From Candidatus Enterococcus huntleyi (GTDB lineage: Bacteria > Bacillota > Bacilli > Lactobacillales > Enterococcaceae): DNA of 64,000 bases. The notes under the pieces were generated by a model. The model ran no database searches and had not been told where the DNA came from. It saw only the letters and a program-made list of their open reading frames with translations. Below, piece by piece: positions 16,955 through 25,772 of this stretch. Within the stretch, counting starts at the first letter, position 1. Every line of letters begins with the position of its first letter. The stretch spans positions 156,913-220,912 of the forward strand of contig NZ_MAEJ01000010.1 in the NCBI RefSeq assembly GCF_009933175.1, read 5' to 3'. Position numbers and translations under genes: made by a program.

Positions 16955-17206
16955 TTATTTTCCGTCTAAGATGTTTAGACGAACCTTTTTTGGTCCTTCT
17001 GTTCGAACGCCGTAAACAATGGTTCTGATTGCTTTCGCAACGCGCCCTTGTTTGCCGATGATGCGGCCGATATCTTCAGGAGCCACAGTCAAATTGTATT
17101 CATAGAAATCATCAGATTCTACAATGTTCAATTCAACTTCTTCTGGTTTAGAGACAAGTGGACGAACGATCGTTAAGACTAATTCTCGCAAATCTTTCAT
17201 ATCCAA
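16955..17206 (-). CDS. khpA: KH-domain RNA-binding protein
   Basis: 83 aa, a single KH domain with the RNA-binding GxxG loop (GKQG, residues 51-54) within IGRIIGKQGRVAKAIR. KhpA pairs with the Jag/KhpB (EloR) protein in streptococci and relatives and affects cell elongation and division through RNA binding. It lies 5 bp downstream of rpsP, its standard position, and shares its promoter. Confidence 0.93.
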   Translation of the reverse strand: MDMKDLRELVLTIVRPLVSKPEEVELNIVESDDFYEYNLTVAPEDIGRIIGKQGRVAKAIRTIVYGVRTEGPKKVRLNILDGK

Positions 17207-17211
17207 TCACC

Positions 17212-17487
17212 CTATTTCTTTACGAATTTAGCTTCGTGGTGTTTCTTCATAACGCCTTCTTTTGAAAGGATGTTACGAACAGTATCAGAAGGTTGCGCAC
17301 CTTTTGACAACCAGTCTAAAACTAAATCTTCTTTTAAAACTACTTCTGCAGGATCTTTCAAAGGATTGTAAGTCCCTACAGTTTCGATGAAACGTCCATC
17401 ACGAGGAGAACGAGAATCAGCTACAACAATACGGTAAAAAGGACTCTTTTTAGAACCCATACGTTTTAAACGAATTTTAACTGCCAT
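17212..17487 (-). CDS. rpsP: Small ribosomal subunit protein bS16
   Basis: 91 aa, normal length, with the family start [20 protein letters not shown] and the motif [13 protein letters not shown]. It takes part in early 30S assembly. A ribosome site GGAGG precedes the ATG. It is the first gene of a two-gene transcript with khpA. Confidence 0.97.
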   Translation of the reverse strand: MAVKIRLKRMGSKKSPFYRIVVADSRSPRDGRFIETVGTYNPLKDPAEVVLKEDLVLDWLSKGAQPSDTVRNILSKEGVMKKHHEAKFVKK

Positions 17488-17525
17488 TATATAATTACAC
17501 CTCCATTAATTTATTCACAAGAGCT

Positions 17526-17554
17526 AGTTTACCAGTTTTTTTGTGACCTGTAAA
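17526..17554 (-). promoter_or_regulatory. rpsP promoter
   Basis: On the minus strand, TTTACA (17549-17554), a 17-bp gap and TAAACT (17526-17531) start transcription about 35 bp before rpsP. The -35 overlaps a small dyad CTGTAAAG/CTTTACAG (17548-17571). The remaining 300 bp to the next gene hold only the promoter at 17800-17828. Confidence 0.6.
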
Positions 17555-17799
17555 GCTTTTTTTCTTTACAGCTGATAAAAAGCTGAATTCTTTTATTATT
17601 TACAGGAAAACGGTCTGGAATTTAAAGAGTACATACAGCTAGAACGTTCGCTAAAAACCCTGCCCTTTTTCGGAATGTATTTGTGGAAAATAGCCAAAAT
17701 ATTTCTAACCTATCTTCAGATTTTTTCATCAGCGATATTCCTACTTATCTCACGATTTCCCAAAAATAATATGAGTTATAAATTCGCGAGTGTCTTTCT

Positions 17800-17828
17800 T
17801 TGCAAATTTCCCGAGCCAGACTTATCAT
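17800..17828 (+). promoter_or_regulatory. Promoter of the FMN reductase gene
   Basis: TTGCAA (17800-17805), a 17-bp gap and TATCAT (17823-17828) give a start about 30 bp before the gene's AAGGAGG ribosome site. Confidence 0.55.
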
Positions 17829-17867
17829 TAGTAAGTAGAGTTGATTTAAACAAGGAGGAAATATTTT

Positions 17868-18425
17868 ATGACAAAAAAAATTGGATTTTTAGTAGGTAGT
17901 TTAAGAAAAGATTCATTCAGTAAGAAAGTTGCTAAAGCAATTGCAGGCTTATTCCCTGCGGATTTCGAGCCAGTTTTCATCGCATTAGATGAGATTGACA
18001 TGTATAACCAAGATTTTGATGATGAAAATCGTGTCCCTGCTTCTTGGACAACTTTCCGTAATGAAGTGAAAGAAATGACTGGATTTGTTTTCGTGACACC
18101 TGAGTACAATCGTTCAGTTCCAGCTGTCTTGAAAAATGCTTTAGATGTGGGTTCAAGACCTTATGGTGAAAGTGCGTGGGATGGCAAACCTGGTTTAGTC
18201 GTTAGTGTTTCACCTGGTGCGATTAGCGGATTTGGTGCCAACCATCATTTACGTCAATCATTAGTCTTCCTAAATGTTCCTACTTTGCAACAACCAGAAG
18301 CTTACCTAGGTAATGTCACAGAAATGTTTAATGAAGATGGTACAATTATTGAAGGTACTATGAACTTCTTGAAAACAATTGTGGATACGTATGTTCCTTT
18401 CTATGAAGCAAATAAAAAAGCCTAA
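17868..18425 (+). CDS. NAD(P)H-dependent FMN reductase (flavodoxin-fold, azoreductase/quinone-reductase-like)
   Basis: 185 aa of the NADPH-dependent FMN reductase family (PF03358). FMN-binding signatures are seen: VGSLRKDSFSKKVA at residues about 9-22, and TPEYNRSVPAVLKNALDVGSRP near residue 80. GKPGLVVSVSPG follows. It is a cytosolic enzyme expected to reduce quinones, azo dyes or chromate with FMN as cofactor. It is a single gene with its own promoter and terminator. The true substrate is not indicated. Confidence 0.88.
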   Translation: MTKKIGFLVGSLRKDSFSKKVAKAIAGLFPADFEPVFIALDEIDMYNQDFDDENRVPASWTTFRNEVKEMTGFVFVTPEYNRSVPAVLKNALDVGSRPYGESAWDGKPGLVVSVSPGAISGFGANHHLRQSLVFLNVPTLQQPEAYLGNVTEMFNEDGTIIEGTMNFLKTIVDTYVPFYEANKKA

Positions 18426-18479
18426 TCCAAAGGTGCAACTAGACATGACTTTGAAATTTTATGAATAATTAATTGAAAA

Positions 18480-18519
18480 GTGTGAGACAACCAGCAAAAT
18501 AGTCGGTTGTCTCACACTT
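18480..18519 (+). terminator. Strong terminator after the FMN reductase gene
   Basis: A perfect 13-bp stem (GTGTGAGACAACC with its complement) is followed by seven T residues. It lies between convergent genes. Confidence 0.9.
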
Positions 18520-18528
18520 TTTTTGCCT

Positions 18529-19059
18529 TTATTCAGCTTGTTTCTTACGCAAATGCAGTTCCGCGAAATTACCAAGTTTTTCGACTTCCAGTAGTTCTAA
18601 TTGATTGCGATAAGTTCCCTCTTCGAATAAACGAATGCCTTTTCCTAAAAGAACCGGTGTAAATTGAATCCACCACTCATCGATCATATCCTCTTCTAAC
18701 AATGGTTTTAACAAATTGCCACCACCGATAATCCAGATATCTTTGCCCTCTTCTGCCCTTAATTTCTTTACGAATTGGACTAGATCTTCTGAAATAAAAG
18801 TAAAACCTTCTTTATCTTCTTGAGAACTACGTGAAAAAACGTAATTTGTTTGATCTGGATAAAGATTTTCTCCTTCAGAATACATTAAGGCCTCTTCAAA
18901 GGTTTTTCTGCCCATAATAGTTGTATCAATTGTATCTATAAATGCCTCATAATTCATGGGTGTCCCATTATCAGCATCAAATAGCCATTGTAAGCTACGC
19001 GACTCATCCGCAAGGTAGCCATCTAAACTAACACCACCGTAAAAAACAATTTTTCTCAT
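18529..19059 (-). CDS. RibD C-terminal/dihydrofolate-reductase-like protein
   Basis: 176 aa with the fold of dihydrofolate reductase and the RibD reductase domain: MRKIVFYGGVSLDGYLAD, TIMGRKTFEE, and the NADPH site IWIIGGGNLLKPLLEE. It resembles YyaP/YwjB-type proteins, whose substrates are mostly unknown. The frame reaches 19119, but the ATG at 19057-19059 has AAGGGGAA at proper distance and opens the conserved first strand. It is a single gene, convergent with the FMN reductase gene. Confidence 0.85.
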   Translation of the reverse strand: MRKIVFYGGVSLDGYLADESRSLQWLFDADNGTPMNYEAFIDTIDTTIMGRKTFEEALMYSEGENLYPDQTNYVFSRSSQEDKEGFTFISEDLVQFVKKLRAEEGKDIWIIGGGNLLKPLLEEDMIDEWWIQFTPVLLGKGIRLFEEGTYRNQLELLEVEKLGNFAELHLRKKQAE

Positions 19060-19299
19060 AGAATCGTTCCCCTTTTCCTTTGTGTCTATTGATATTCTAC
19101 CAAAGATTGAGTTTTTCATGGGGATTTTTGTACTTTTAGTTTTTGCCTAAAAACTTCCTGTGCAAAATTTCTGTCATGGGATCACTGCCTCTCTTTTTCA
19201 CTTGATTCACCTCTTAAAAGGTTCTGAAACTATTCGCTTACCGATTATTTTATTTTTATTAAGTTTTTATTGTATTCCTTAATAAAAAGAAATAAGTTA

Positions 19300-19335
19300 T
19301 TTACTATTTCAAGTGTACTATGTATACTAGTACAC
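19300..19335 (+). promoter_or_regulatory. Promoter and palindromic operator of the GntR-ABC operon
   Basis: TTTACT (19300-19305), 17 bp, TATACT (19323-19328). The -10 box lies inside the perfect dyad GTGTACTA-N7-TAGTACAC (19313-19335). This placement would block polymerase when the operator is bound, which fits autorepression by the GntR-type regulator encoded just behind it. Confidence 0.7.
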
Positions 19336-19368
19336 GTAAACACACTTTGATTGTGAAAGGAGCTATCA

Positions 19369-19758
19369 ATGGTTTCTATTAATAAAACCAGTAGTAAGCC
19401 TTATTATGAACAGTTGATGTTAAGTATCAAGCAAGAAATTTTGCAAGGTGTCTTAGTCGCTGGGGATAAACTTCCGTCTGTTCGCGAGCTGGCTCGTGAT
19501 TTAATGATGAATCCTAACACCATTAGTAAAGCTTATAAGTTACTGGAAAATGAACAAGTATTGATTACTGTTAAAGGAAAAGGAACGTTTGTAAAAAAGT
19601 CTGATTCCACTCAACGTGATGACTTTCGTATTCAAATGCTCAAAGGGAAGCTGAAGGATTTATTCATTGAAGCGGGGCATTTACAGGTTACTCATGAAGA
19701 ATTAGTTGAGTGGATACAAGAATCCGAAGAGATGTGGGGAATGAAAAATGAAGATTGA
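19369..19758 (+). CDS. GntR-family transcriptional regulator, YtrA subfamily
   Basis: 129 aa. An N-terminal winged helix (PYYEQLMLSIKQEILQG, GDKLPSVRELARDLMMNPNTISKAYKLLE, about residues 10-75) is followed by only a short helical tail, as in the YtrA subfamily, which has no large ligand domain. AAAGGAG precedes the ATG. It overlaps the ABC ATPase start by 11 bp. Such regulators typically repress their own ABC operon until a cell-envelope antibiotic or related stress relieves them; the actual inducer is unknown here. Confidence 0.9.
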   Translation: MVSINKTSSKPYYEQLMLSIKQEILQGVLVAGDKLPSVRELARDLMMNPNTISKAYKLLENEQVLITVKGKGTFVKKSDSTQRDDFRIQMLKGKLKDLFIEAGHLQVTHEELVEWIQESEEMWGMKNED

Positions 19759-20635
19759 GATGGTTTCAAAAAAGATTAATGGTAGACAAATTTTGTCAGA
19801 TATTAATTTTACAACAAATACCAATGAAATAATTGGTTTGATTGGTCGAAATGGATCTGGAAAGACGAGTCTTTTTCGGACGTTAGCTGGACATTATCTT
19901 GTAGATAGTGGAGAAGTTTTAATTGAAGGGAAAAATATTTTTATCCATCCGGAGTTAAAGACACATATCTTTTACATCGATGAGCAGATTAACTTCTTCT
20001 CTACCTATTCGTTAAAAAAGATTGGGAAGTTTTATCAGACTGCCTACCCTAACTTTGATGGGAAACAATTTTCGGAGTTAATGAAAAGCAATAATTTGCC
20101 TATTAATAAAAGTTTTCGGACAATTTCAAAAGGAATGCAGGGCTTATTCAAAATTGTTCTAGCGATTTGTTCGAACGCCCCCTATATTCTCTTAGATGAA
20201 CCCTTTGATGGACTTGATGTGATTGTCAAAAAGAATGTCATTCGTTTACTATTGGAAAGTCTATCTGATGGTGATCGAACGGTCATTATTTCTTCGCACA
20301 ATTTAAATGAGTTAGAAGGTATTATTGACCGAGCGTTAATTATAAAAGACGCGACCATCAAGCTAGATTACCAGTTGGAAGAGATGCGCGCACAGGCTAG
20401 AAAAGTTCAGATGGTCTTTCGTACCAAGAAAGTACCTCCTTTCATTAAAGAAAATTGCAAGCTGCTGCGGATTCAAGGACGCGTAATTATCGCCATTTTC
20501 GAGAATTACACCGAAGAAGTAGAGCAGAAAATTCGTGAAGTAGATCCGGTGTTATTTGAGGAATTACCGCTCACATTAGAAGATTTATTTGAAGCAAATT
20601 TGAGTCAAGAATCAGACTACCAATTGTTTAACTAG
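19748..20635 (+). CDS. ABC transporter ATP-binding protein
   Basis: 295 aa. Walker A GRNGSGKTS (about residue 33), an unusual signature ISKGMQG in place of LSGGQ, Walker B YILLDEPFDGLD and the switch histidine in ISSHNL are all present. The C-terminal 70 residues form an accessory domain. The closest type is YtrB-like ATPases of YtrA-controlled operons. It acts with the permease that starts 9 bp after its stop. Substrate unknown; export or membrane stress response is a guess from family context. Confidence 0.88.
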   Translation: MKIEMVSKKINGRQILSDINFTTNTNEIIGLIGRNGSGKTSLFRTLAGHYLVDSGEVLIEGKNIFIHPELKTHIFYIDEQINFFSTYSLKKIGKFYQTAYPNFDGKQFSELMKSNNLPINKSFRTISKGMQGLFKIVLAICSNAPYILLDEPFDGLDVIVKKNVIRLLLESLSDGDRTVIISSHNLNELEGIIDRALIIKDATIKLDYQLEEMRAQARKVQMVFRTKKVPPFIKENCKLLRIQGRVIIAIFENYTEEVEQKIREVDPVLFEELPLTLEDLFEANLSQESDYQLFN

Positions 20636-20644
20636 GAGGACAAA

Positions 20645-21877
20645 ATGAACGTACAAGTAAAAGAAGTCATGAAGGAACGATACGGGAAAGTCGTTCTTAT
20701 AGGTGTTATATTAATCGCGTTATACTATATTTTTGTGATTCAAAGTGGCATCAGTAATTGGCATTCCGAACAACAATATTATCAATCAGAGGAGTTCGTG
20801 CAGCTTTATAACGAGGATCCGGAATCTTATGCCCGAGATTGGGATAACGAGACCCCCATTCCTTACGACTCGATTGAGCACTATATCAAGGATCAATCCT
20901 ATCTTTATGATAGCTATCCACTCGGTTCACAATTGGTAACTGATATTGATAAAAGTCAAAAAACGTTGGATTATGAGACTGGTTATAGCAGTATGACGAT
21001 GTTTGAAAATGCTCAAATCTTTTTAGTTATCTTTTTTTTCATCGGATTTCTGTTATTTTTTATAGACTTAAAAACGAATTTTAATACCTTCTTATTTTCT
21101 CTCGGAACGACACGGACACAAATTTTTAAAGAAAAACTAAAAGCGGTGGCGCTGCCTTTATTTGGTATATTATTGGTGGGTAAGCTCGCCTTCATCGCAA
21201 GTATCTATATTTTTATCCCCAATCAATTTGTCAATATTCAGCTGAGTACCTTGTTATTGACGGCATTATACGGCTATGTCGCGACATTTTTCTTCTTTGC
21301 TTGGGGCATGTTCATTGGCACATTGTCCGGCAATCTTATTTTCGGCAGTGGTATGGCTCTCGCTTTTATTAGCTCGTTGATCTTCCTCGGGCCACCGGTC
21401 ATCATGCAATTGACCTACGTTAAAGATAATTTTCATTATCATAACGATTATGTGACTCCAAGCACGTATTTCTCGCTGAACTTCGATATTGATAAATACA
21501 GCCCAACGGCGATTGTCTATCTGTTCTTTCTAGCGATTGGCGTGATTCTCTTGTTTGCTAGCTGGCGCGCCTATCAGCACATTTCTCTGGAAAATAGTAG
21601 TCAAACGATTCTCGTTGATAAATATCGCCTACCTATTACGTTATTGATTACGGCCTATTCTTGTTTCATTATTTGGTCGTTGAATTATAGTGCTGCTCTG
21701 ACAATTTTGCCTGGAAAACCGCGGTATGTATCCTACTTTATTTCCCGCATCATTATTTCTGGACTAATCATCGGACTAGTCACTTATGGCATGGTCTACT
21801 TTGTGCCAATAAAAAATAAAATCCGTGGTTGGCGAGAAAAACGTCGTCAGGCAAAAGGATTATCAATAGGAGAATAA
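20645..21877 (+). CDS. ABC transporter permease (partner of the YtrB-like ATPase)
   Basis: 410 aa with one N-terminal membrane helix (about 15-33), an extracellular loop of about 90 residues rich in Tyr, Asp and Glu, then at least six further membrane segments from residue about 120 (FLVIFFFIGFLLFF, TALYGYVATFFFFAWG and others). This is the layout of ABC-2-like permeases. A ribosome site AGGAGG precedes the start. The gene is 2 bp from the next one. Confidence 0.82.
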   Translation: MNVQVKEVMKERYGKVVLIGVILIALYYIFVIQSGISNWHSEQQYYQSEEFVQLYNEDPESYARDWDNETPIPYDSIEHYIKDQSYLYDSYPLGSQLVTDIDKSQKTLDYETGYSSMTMFENAQIFLVIFFFIGFLLFFIDLKTNFNTFLFSLGTTRTQIFKEKLKAVALPLFGILLVGKLAFIASIYIFIPNQFVNIQLSTLLLTALYGYVATFFFFAWGMFIGTLSGNLIFGSGMALAFISSLIFLGPPVIMQLTYVKDNFHYHNDYVTPSTYFSLNFDIDKYSPTAIVYLFFLAIGVILLFASWRAYQHISLENSSQTILVDKYRLPITLLITAYSCFIIWSLNYSAALTILPGKPRYVSYFISRIIISGLIIGLVTYGMVYFVPIKNKIRGWREKRRQAKGLSIGE

Positions 21878-21879
21878 TT

Positions 21880-22404
21880 ATGCGTAAAAACCGACTAGAG
21901 AATACTTTCTTTTGGGGAATGTTCTGTATCTATCTATTCTTATTACTTCAGGTGGTTTTCTTTAGTCGTATGGAATCATTAGGAGTCGGTCTTCGTTTAG
22001 TTAATCTGACCCCCTTTGATTCCATTAAAGACTATATTACCGTAGAGGAAAGCACGGGTTATCGCTTGGACGTCAATATTTGGGGCAATATCTTACTTTT
22101 TCTTCCATTGGGAATTTATGTACCTTTGATTAGAAAGAAACGAGCTTTTTTTACCACGATGAGTTTACTGATGGGTCTAAGCGTTTTAATCGAGATTTTG
22201 CAATATTCCCTAATGATTGGCAGTGCCGACATTGATGATATCATTTTAAACGTCTTTGGTGGTTTGATCGGTTGGCTCATTTATTGCTTACTTCTAGCCA
22301 TCAGTAAAACGCCGGAACGAGTCAAAAAAGTCATGGCAGTCCTCAGTACTGTCGCCGGCGTGCCACTGATTCTTATCGTTAGCTACCTGTTTTTAAGAAA
22401 TTAA
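21880..22404 (+). CDS. VanZ-like membrane protein
   Basis: 174 aa with four to five membrane helices and the VanZ-family signature (VNLTPFDSI, NIWGNILLFLPLGIYVPLI, IEILQYSLMIGSADIDDIILNVFGGLIGW). VanZ confers low-level teicoplanin resistance in Tn1546, but most family members have unknown roles. A frame open from 21829 overlaps the permease. The ATG at 21880 is preferred because of AGGAGAATAATT before it and the normal length. Last gene of the GntR-ABC operon. Confidence 0.85.
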   Translation: MRKNRLENTFFWGMFCIYLFLLLQVVFFSRMESLGVGLRLVNLTPFDSIKDYITVEESTGYRLDVNIWGNILLFLPLGIYVPLIRKKRAFFTTMSLLMGLSVLIEILQYSLMIGSADIDDIILNVFGGLIGWLIYCLLLAISKTPERVKKVMAVLSTVAGVPLILIVSYLFLRN

Positions 22405-22454
22405 GAATTACCTAGTTTAGCAGAAATACAAATATTCCCATGAATAGCACAGCA

Positions 22455-22498
22455 AAAAAGACTTTATCCTCATTATATTTACGAGGATAAAGTCTTTT
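22455..22498. terminator. Bidirectional terminator between the ABC operon and ffh
   Basis: A perfect 17-bp stem (arms AAAAAGACTTTATCCTC and complement) with A and T runs on both sides, placed between convergent genes. Confidence 0.9.
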
Positions 22499-22508
22499 TG
22501 CAATATTT

Positions 22509-23927
22509 TTATTTTTTTTTCTTTTTCTTCTTCTTGTTTTTCTTGACCATACGGTTCATCGCCATCTTACCTAGCTTACCTTTAACACCGCCACCAAACA
22601 TTTGATCCATACCAGGAATGTTCATATCGCCTTTAGACATTTGTTGCATCATCTTGCGAGATTCCTTGAATTGCTTGATCATACGGTTGACTTCTACCAC
22701 GCTGTTTCCAGAACCTGCCGCAATTCTTCGGCGACGACTTGGATTTAATAAATCTGGGTCTTCTCTTTCAGCCGGCGTCATAGAATAGACCATAGCTTTT
22801 TTGCGTTCGACATCTTTTGGATCGACTTTGACGTTTTCGATACCTGGCATTTGGTTCATCCCTGGAATCATTTTTAGTAAATCTTCGATTGGCCCCATGC
22901 CCATTACTTGATCAAGCTGCTCGATGAAATCATTAAAGTCGAAGCTGTTTTCACGCATTTTTTGCGCCAGCTCTTCAGCTTTTTTCTCATCATAGTCTTG
23001 CTGAGCTTTTTCGATCAGGGTTAGCATATCGCCCATTCCTAAGATTCGGCTAGACATCCGATCTGGATGGAAGATTTCTAAGTCAGTTAATTTTTCACCA
23101 GACCCGATAAATTTAATCGGTGCACCGGTCACAGAACGGATTGAAAGTGCCGCCCCACCACGTGTATCGCCATCAAGTTTAGTGATAACAACCCCAGTAA
23201 TCCCTAACTGTTGGTTAAAGCTATCGGCAACATTGACCGCATCTTGTCCGGTCATAGCATCGACAACTAACAGGATTTCGTTTGGTTCGGCGATTTCTTT
23301 GATTTGTTTTAATTCATCCATCAAGGCTTCGTCAATATGCAAACGACCGGCCGTATCAATCAGAACATAATCATTTTTCTTTTCGCGAGCCACGGCCATC
23401 CCTTGGCGAACAATCTCAACTGGGCTGACATCAGTGCCCATATCAAAGACTGGGACATCTAATTGTTGACCTAAAACTTTCAATTGGTCAATCGCAGCTG
23501 GACGATACACGTCACCAGCAATCATTAATGGGCGAGCATTTTCAGTTTTCATCAAATGCTTAGCTAGTTTCCCAGCAAAAGTTGTTTTACCGGCCCCTTG
23601 TAAACCGACCATCATGATGACTGTCGGGATTTTTGGTGATTTGTTTAATTCGACTGTTTCAGAACCTAGTGTTTTAGTCAGCTCTTCATCAACGATTTTG
23701 ACGATTTGTTGGGCGGGTGATAAGCTATCTAACACTTCTGCCCCAACGGCACGTTCACGCACCCGTTTAGTAAAATCTTTTACAACTTGTAAGTTTACAT
23801 CGGCTTCAAGTAAAGCTAGGCGGATTTCCCGCATCATTTCCTTGACATCAGCCTCAGATACTTTGCCTTTTTTACGTAATTTGCTCATCGCCTGTTGGAG
23901 GCGTTCAGTTAAGCTTTCAAATGCCAT
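22509..23927 (-). CDS. ffh: Signal recognition particle protein Ffh
   Basis: 472 aa, normal length. Helical N domain (1-95), GTPase domain with GLQGAGKTT (about 107-115), DTAGR, TKLDGD, and a Met-rich M domain that binds 4.5S RNA and signal sequences (SRRRRIAAGSG, MMQQMSKGDM). It delivers membrane proteins to FtsY and SecYEG. The C-terminus ends in a run of eight lysines encoded by an A-rich tract. ylxM lies 15 bp upstream, the usual pairing. Confidence 0.97.
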   Translation of the reverse strand: MAFESLTERLQQAMSKLRKKGKVSEADVKEMMREIRLALLEADVNLQVVKDFTKRVRERAVGAEVLDSLSPAQQIVKIVDEELTKTLGSETVELNKSPKIPTVIMMVGLQGAGKTTFAGKLAKHLMKTENARPLMIAGDVYRPAAIDQLKVLGQQLDVPVFDMGTDVSPVEIVRQGMAVAREKKNDYVLIDTAGRLHIDEALMDELKQIKEIAEPNEILLVVDAMTGQDAVNVADSFNQQLGITGVVITKLDGDTRGGAALSIRSVTGAPIKFIGSGEKLTDLEIFHPDRMSSRILGMGDMLTLIEKAQQDYDEKKAEELAQKMRENSFDFNDFIEQLDQVMGMGPIEDLLKMIPGMNQMPGIENVKVDPKDVERKKAMVYSMTPAEREDPDLLNPSRRRRIAAGSGNSVVEVNRMIKQFKESRKMMQQMSKGDMNIPGMDQMFGGGVKGKLGKMAMNRMVKKNKKKKKKKK

Positions 23928-23942
23928 AGTTTATTCAGTCCT

Positions 23943-24281
23943 TTATTCATCAATTTCTTGTATTTTTTTTACTAACTCAGAAAGTGTCTCATCTTTTGGA
24001 TAATGTTCACTCACATAACTATCTACCTTATCTAGTAATTCCCCTCGGACGATATAATCCGAAAATAAATGCAGCTTTCGCTCATAATCCTCGAGAATTT
24101 TTTCGGTCCGCTTGATATTGTCATAAACCGCTTGCCGACTGACCTCATACTCTTCAGCAATCTCCCCTAATGAAAAGTCATCTGCATAGTAAAGCTCCAT
24201 ATAGTTCATTTGCTTTTCTGTCAGCAGAGTAGAATAAAATTCAAAGAGTGCGTTCATCCGATTCGTTTTTTCGATTTGCAT
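23943..24281 (-). CDS. ylxM: YlxM/p13-like DNA-binding protein
   Basis: 112 aa, family length, with a sigma-70 region 4-like helix-turn-helix ([39 protein letters not shown]). In streptococci YlxM is an accessory factor of the SRP system. An upstream extension to 24347 is open, but the ATG at 24279-24281 agrees with the family start ([16 protein letters not shown]). Together with ffh it forms an operon; ftsY, often next to it, is not present here. Confidence 0.9.
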   Translation of the reverse strand: MQIEKTNRMNALFEFYSTLLTEKQMNYMELYYADDFSLGEIAEEYEVSRQAVYDNIKRTEKILEDYERKLHLFSDYIVRGELLDKVDSYVSEHYPKDETLSELVKKIQEIDE

Positions 24282-24291
24282 GTTTTTCGCC

Positions 24292-24765
24292 TCATTTTTC
24301 AAGTTTTCGCCCTTGTTGCGCCAACCATTCTTCGTCTGATAAAACAATCAGATTTTGCTGTAGAAAGTAGGCTGTAGCTACTCCCACACCGGTTTTACTC
24401 TGCCCACTGAACTGGCCATCGTAAATCGTATGACGACCACATGAAGGACTTTTTTCTTTGGTAATCAGTTGTGTGATCCCTTGTTCTTTTAATTTTTTAT
24501 AAGCAAGAATTGCCCCATTTTTGAAATCTTCAGTAACATCTTTCCCCGTATTAGTCACGACACTTGCTTGACCACGCCAAACATCATAGCCATCACCACC
24601 GACAATTTCGGCGGGCTCTCTAGGAATGGGTAGCCCTCCGAGCACTTCTGGGCACACCATAATAGCTGCTCCTTGCTCGACAAGACGTTTCAACGGCTCG
24701 ACTGTTTTTACTTGTCCATCATAGCGGCATAACACACCACCTAAACAGGCACTGATTCCAATCAT
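24292..24765 (-). CDS. DUF523-domain protein
   Basis: 157 aa of the DUF523 family, identified by the N-terminal [14 protein letters not shown] with two cysteines, by [17 protein letters not shown], and by KEKSPSCG near residue 105. The conserved cysteines suggest metal or iron-sulfur binding, but the family function is not known to me. It ends 10 bp before the chosen ylxM start, so it is probably the first gene of the transcript with ylxM and ffh. Confidence 0.85.
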   Translation of the reverse strand: MIGISACLGGVLCRYDGQVKTVEPLKRLVEQGAAIMVCPEVLGGLPIPREPAEIVGGDGYDVWRGQASVVTNTGKDVTEDFKNGAILAYKKLKEQGITQLITKEKSPSCGRHTIYDGQFSGQSKTGVGVATAYFLQQNLIVLSDEEWLAQQGRKLEK

Positions 24766-25061
24766 AGTGAGACTCCTTTTTATTAGTATAGGCGAATATA
24801 AACGAAAAATAAAATCGCTCCCCCATTATACCATTTATTGTGCGCTGACAATAGTCCTAGAAGTCTATTCTGTGCTAAAATGAGGAAGTATGAACTATTT
24901 GAAAAAAGATCAATGCTTCATGCTTAATAGAAAAACTAATTAGTGTGCTAAAAATAGAGTGAAGGATCAACCGAAAATAAATTTAAAAATAACTGGGGCA
25001 CGACTACAATTTGCTCGCAGTTTACTCACGGATTGATTTAGAGAAATAAAGGAGGCAACTC

Positions 25062-25772
25062 ATGAAAAAAGTGCTTGTTGTTGATGATGAACCATCAATT
25101 GTTACCTTATTAACCTTTAATTTAGAAAAGGAAGGCTATCAGGTTGTTAGCGCAAGTGATGGGCGCGAAGGCTTAGATTTGGCCCTGAATCAACCGTTTG
25201 ATTTTATTATTTTAGATGTAATGCTACCGTTTATGGATGGACTAGAAATTACACGTACCTTGCGTCAAGAAAAAATTGATGCACCCATCTTAATGTTAAC
25301 TGCCAAAGATGACCAAATTGATCGCATTTTAGGCTTAGAGATGGGTGCCGATGATTATTTAACGAAACCCTTTAGTCCCAGAGAAGTGTTGGCTCGAATG
25401 AAGGCGATTTTTAGAAGAATGACGCCGCGTCAACCGCAAACAGTGGATGAAGAATTGCCCACAGAAATTTTGCGAGTGGGAACAATCCAGGCAGATTTAA
25501 CAAATTATCAAGTGACAGTCCAAGATTTAGAGATTATATTGACACCAAAAGAATTCGAATTATTGGTTTATTTTATGAAGCGTAAAGATCGCGTGATTAG
25601 TCGGGATACACTGCTAGATCGTATATGGAAATTTGATTTTGCAGGACAAAGTCGAATTGTGGATGTGCATGTGAGCCATCTCAGAGAAAAGATTGAGACG
25701 GATCCGAAACATCCACGATATCTGAAAACCGTTCGCGGATTTGGTTATAAATTTCAGGAGCCAGAAGCATGA
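25062..25772 (+). CDS. phoP: Response regulator PhoP/PhoB (OmpR family)
   Basis: 236 aa. Receiver domain with acidic pocket DDE (8-10), phosphorylated D52 (LDVMLPFMDG) and K in TKPF, then an OmpR-type winged helix (LTPKEFELLVYFMKRKDRVISRDTLLDRIW, RTVRGFGYKF). Its kinase overlaps it by 4 bp, and pstS lies next to the pair. Assignment to the phosphate-starvation system comes from this pairing, the PAS-containing kinase and PHO-box-like repeats before pstS; a WalR-like role is less likely. Confidence 0.88.
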   Translation: MKKVLVVDDEPSIVTLLTFNLEKEGYQVVSASDGREGLDLALNQPFDFIILDVMLPFMDGLEITRTLRQEKIDAPILMLTAKDDQIDRILGLEMGADDYLTKPFSPREVLARMKAIFRRMTPRQPQTVDEELPTEILRVGTIQADLTNYQVTVQDLEIILTPKEFELLVYFMKRKDRVISRDTLLDRIWKFDFAGQSRIVDVHVSHLREKIETDPKHPRYLKTVRGFGYKFQEPEA

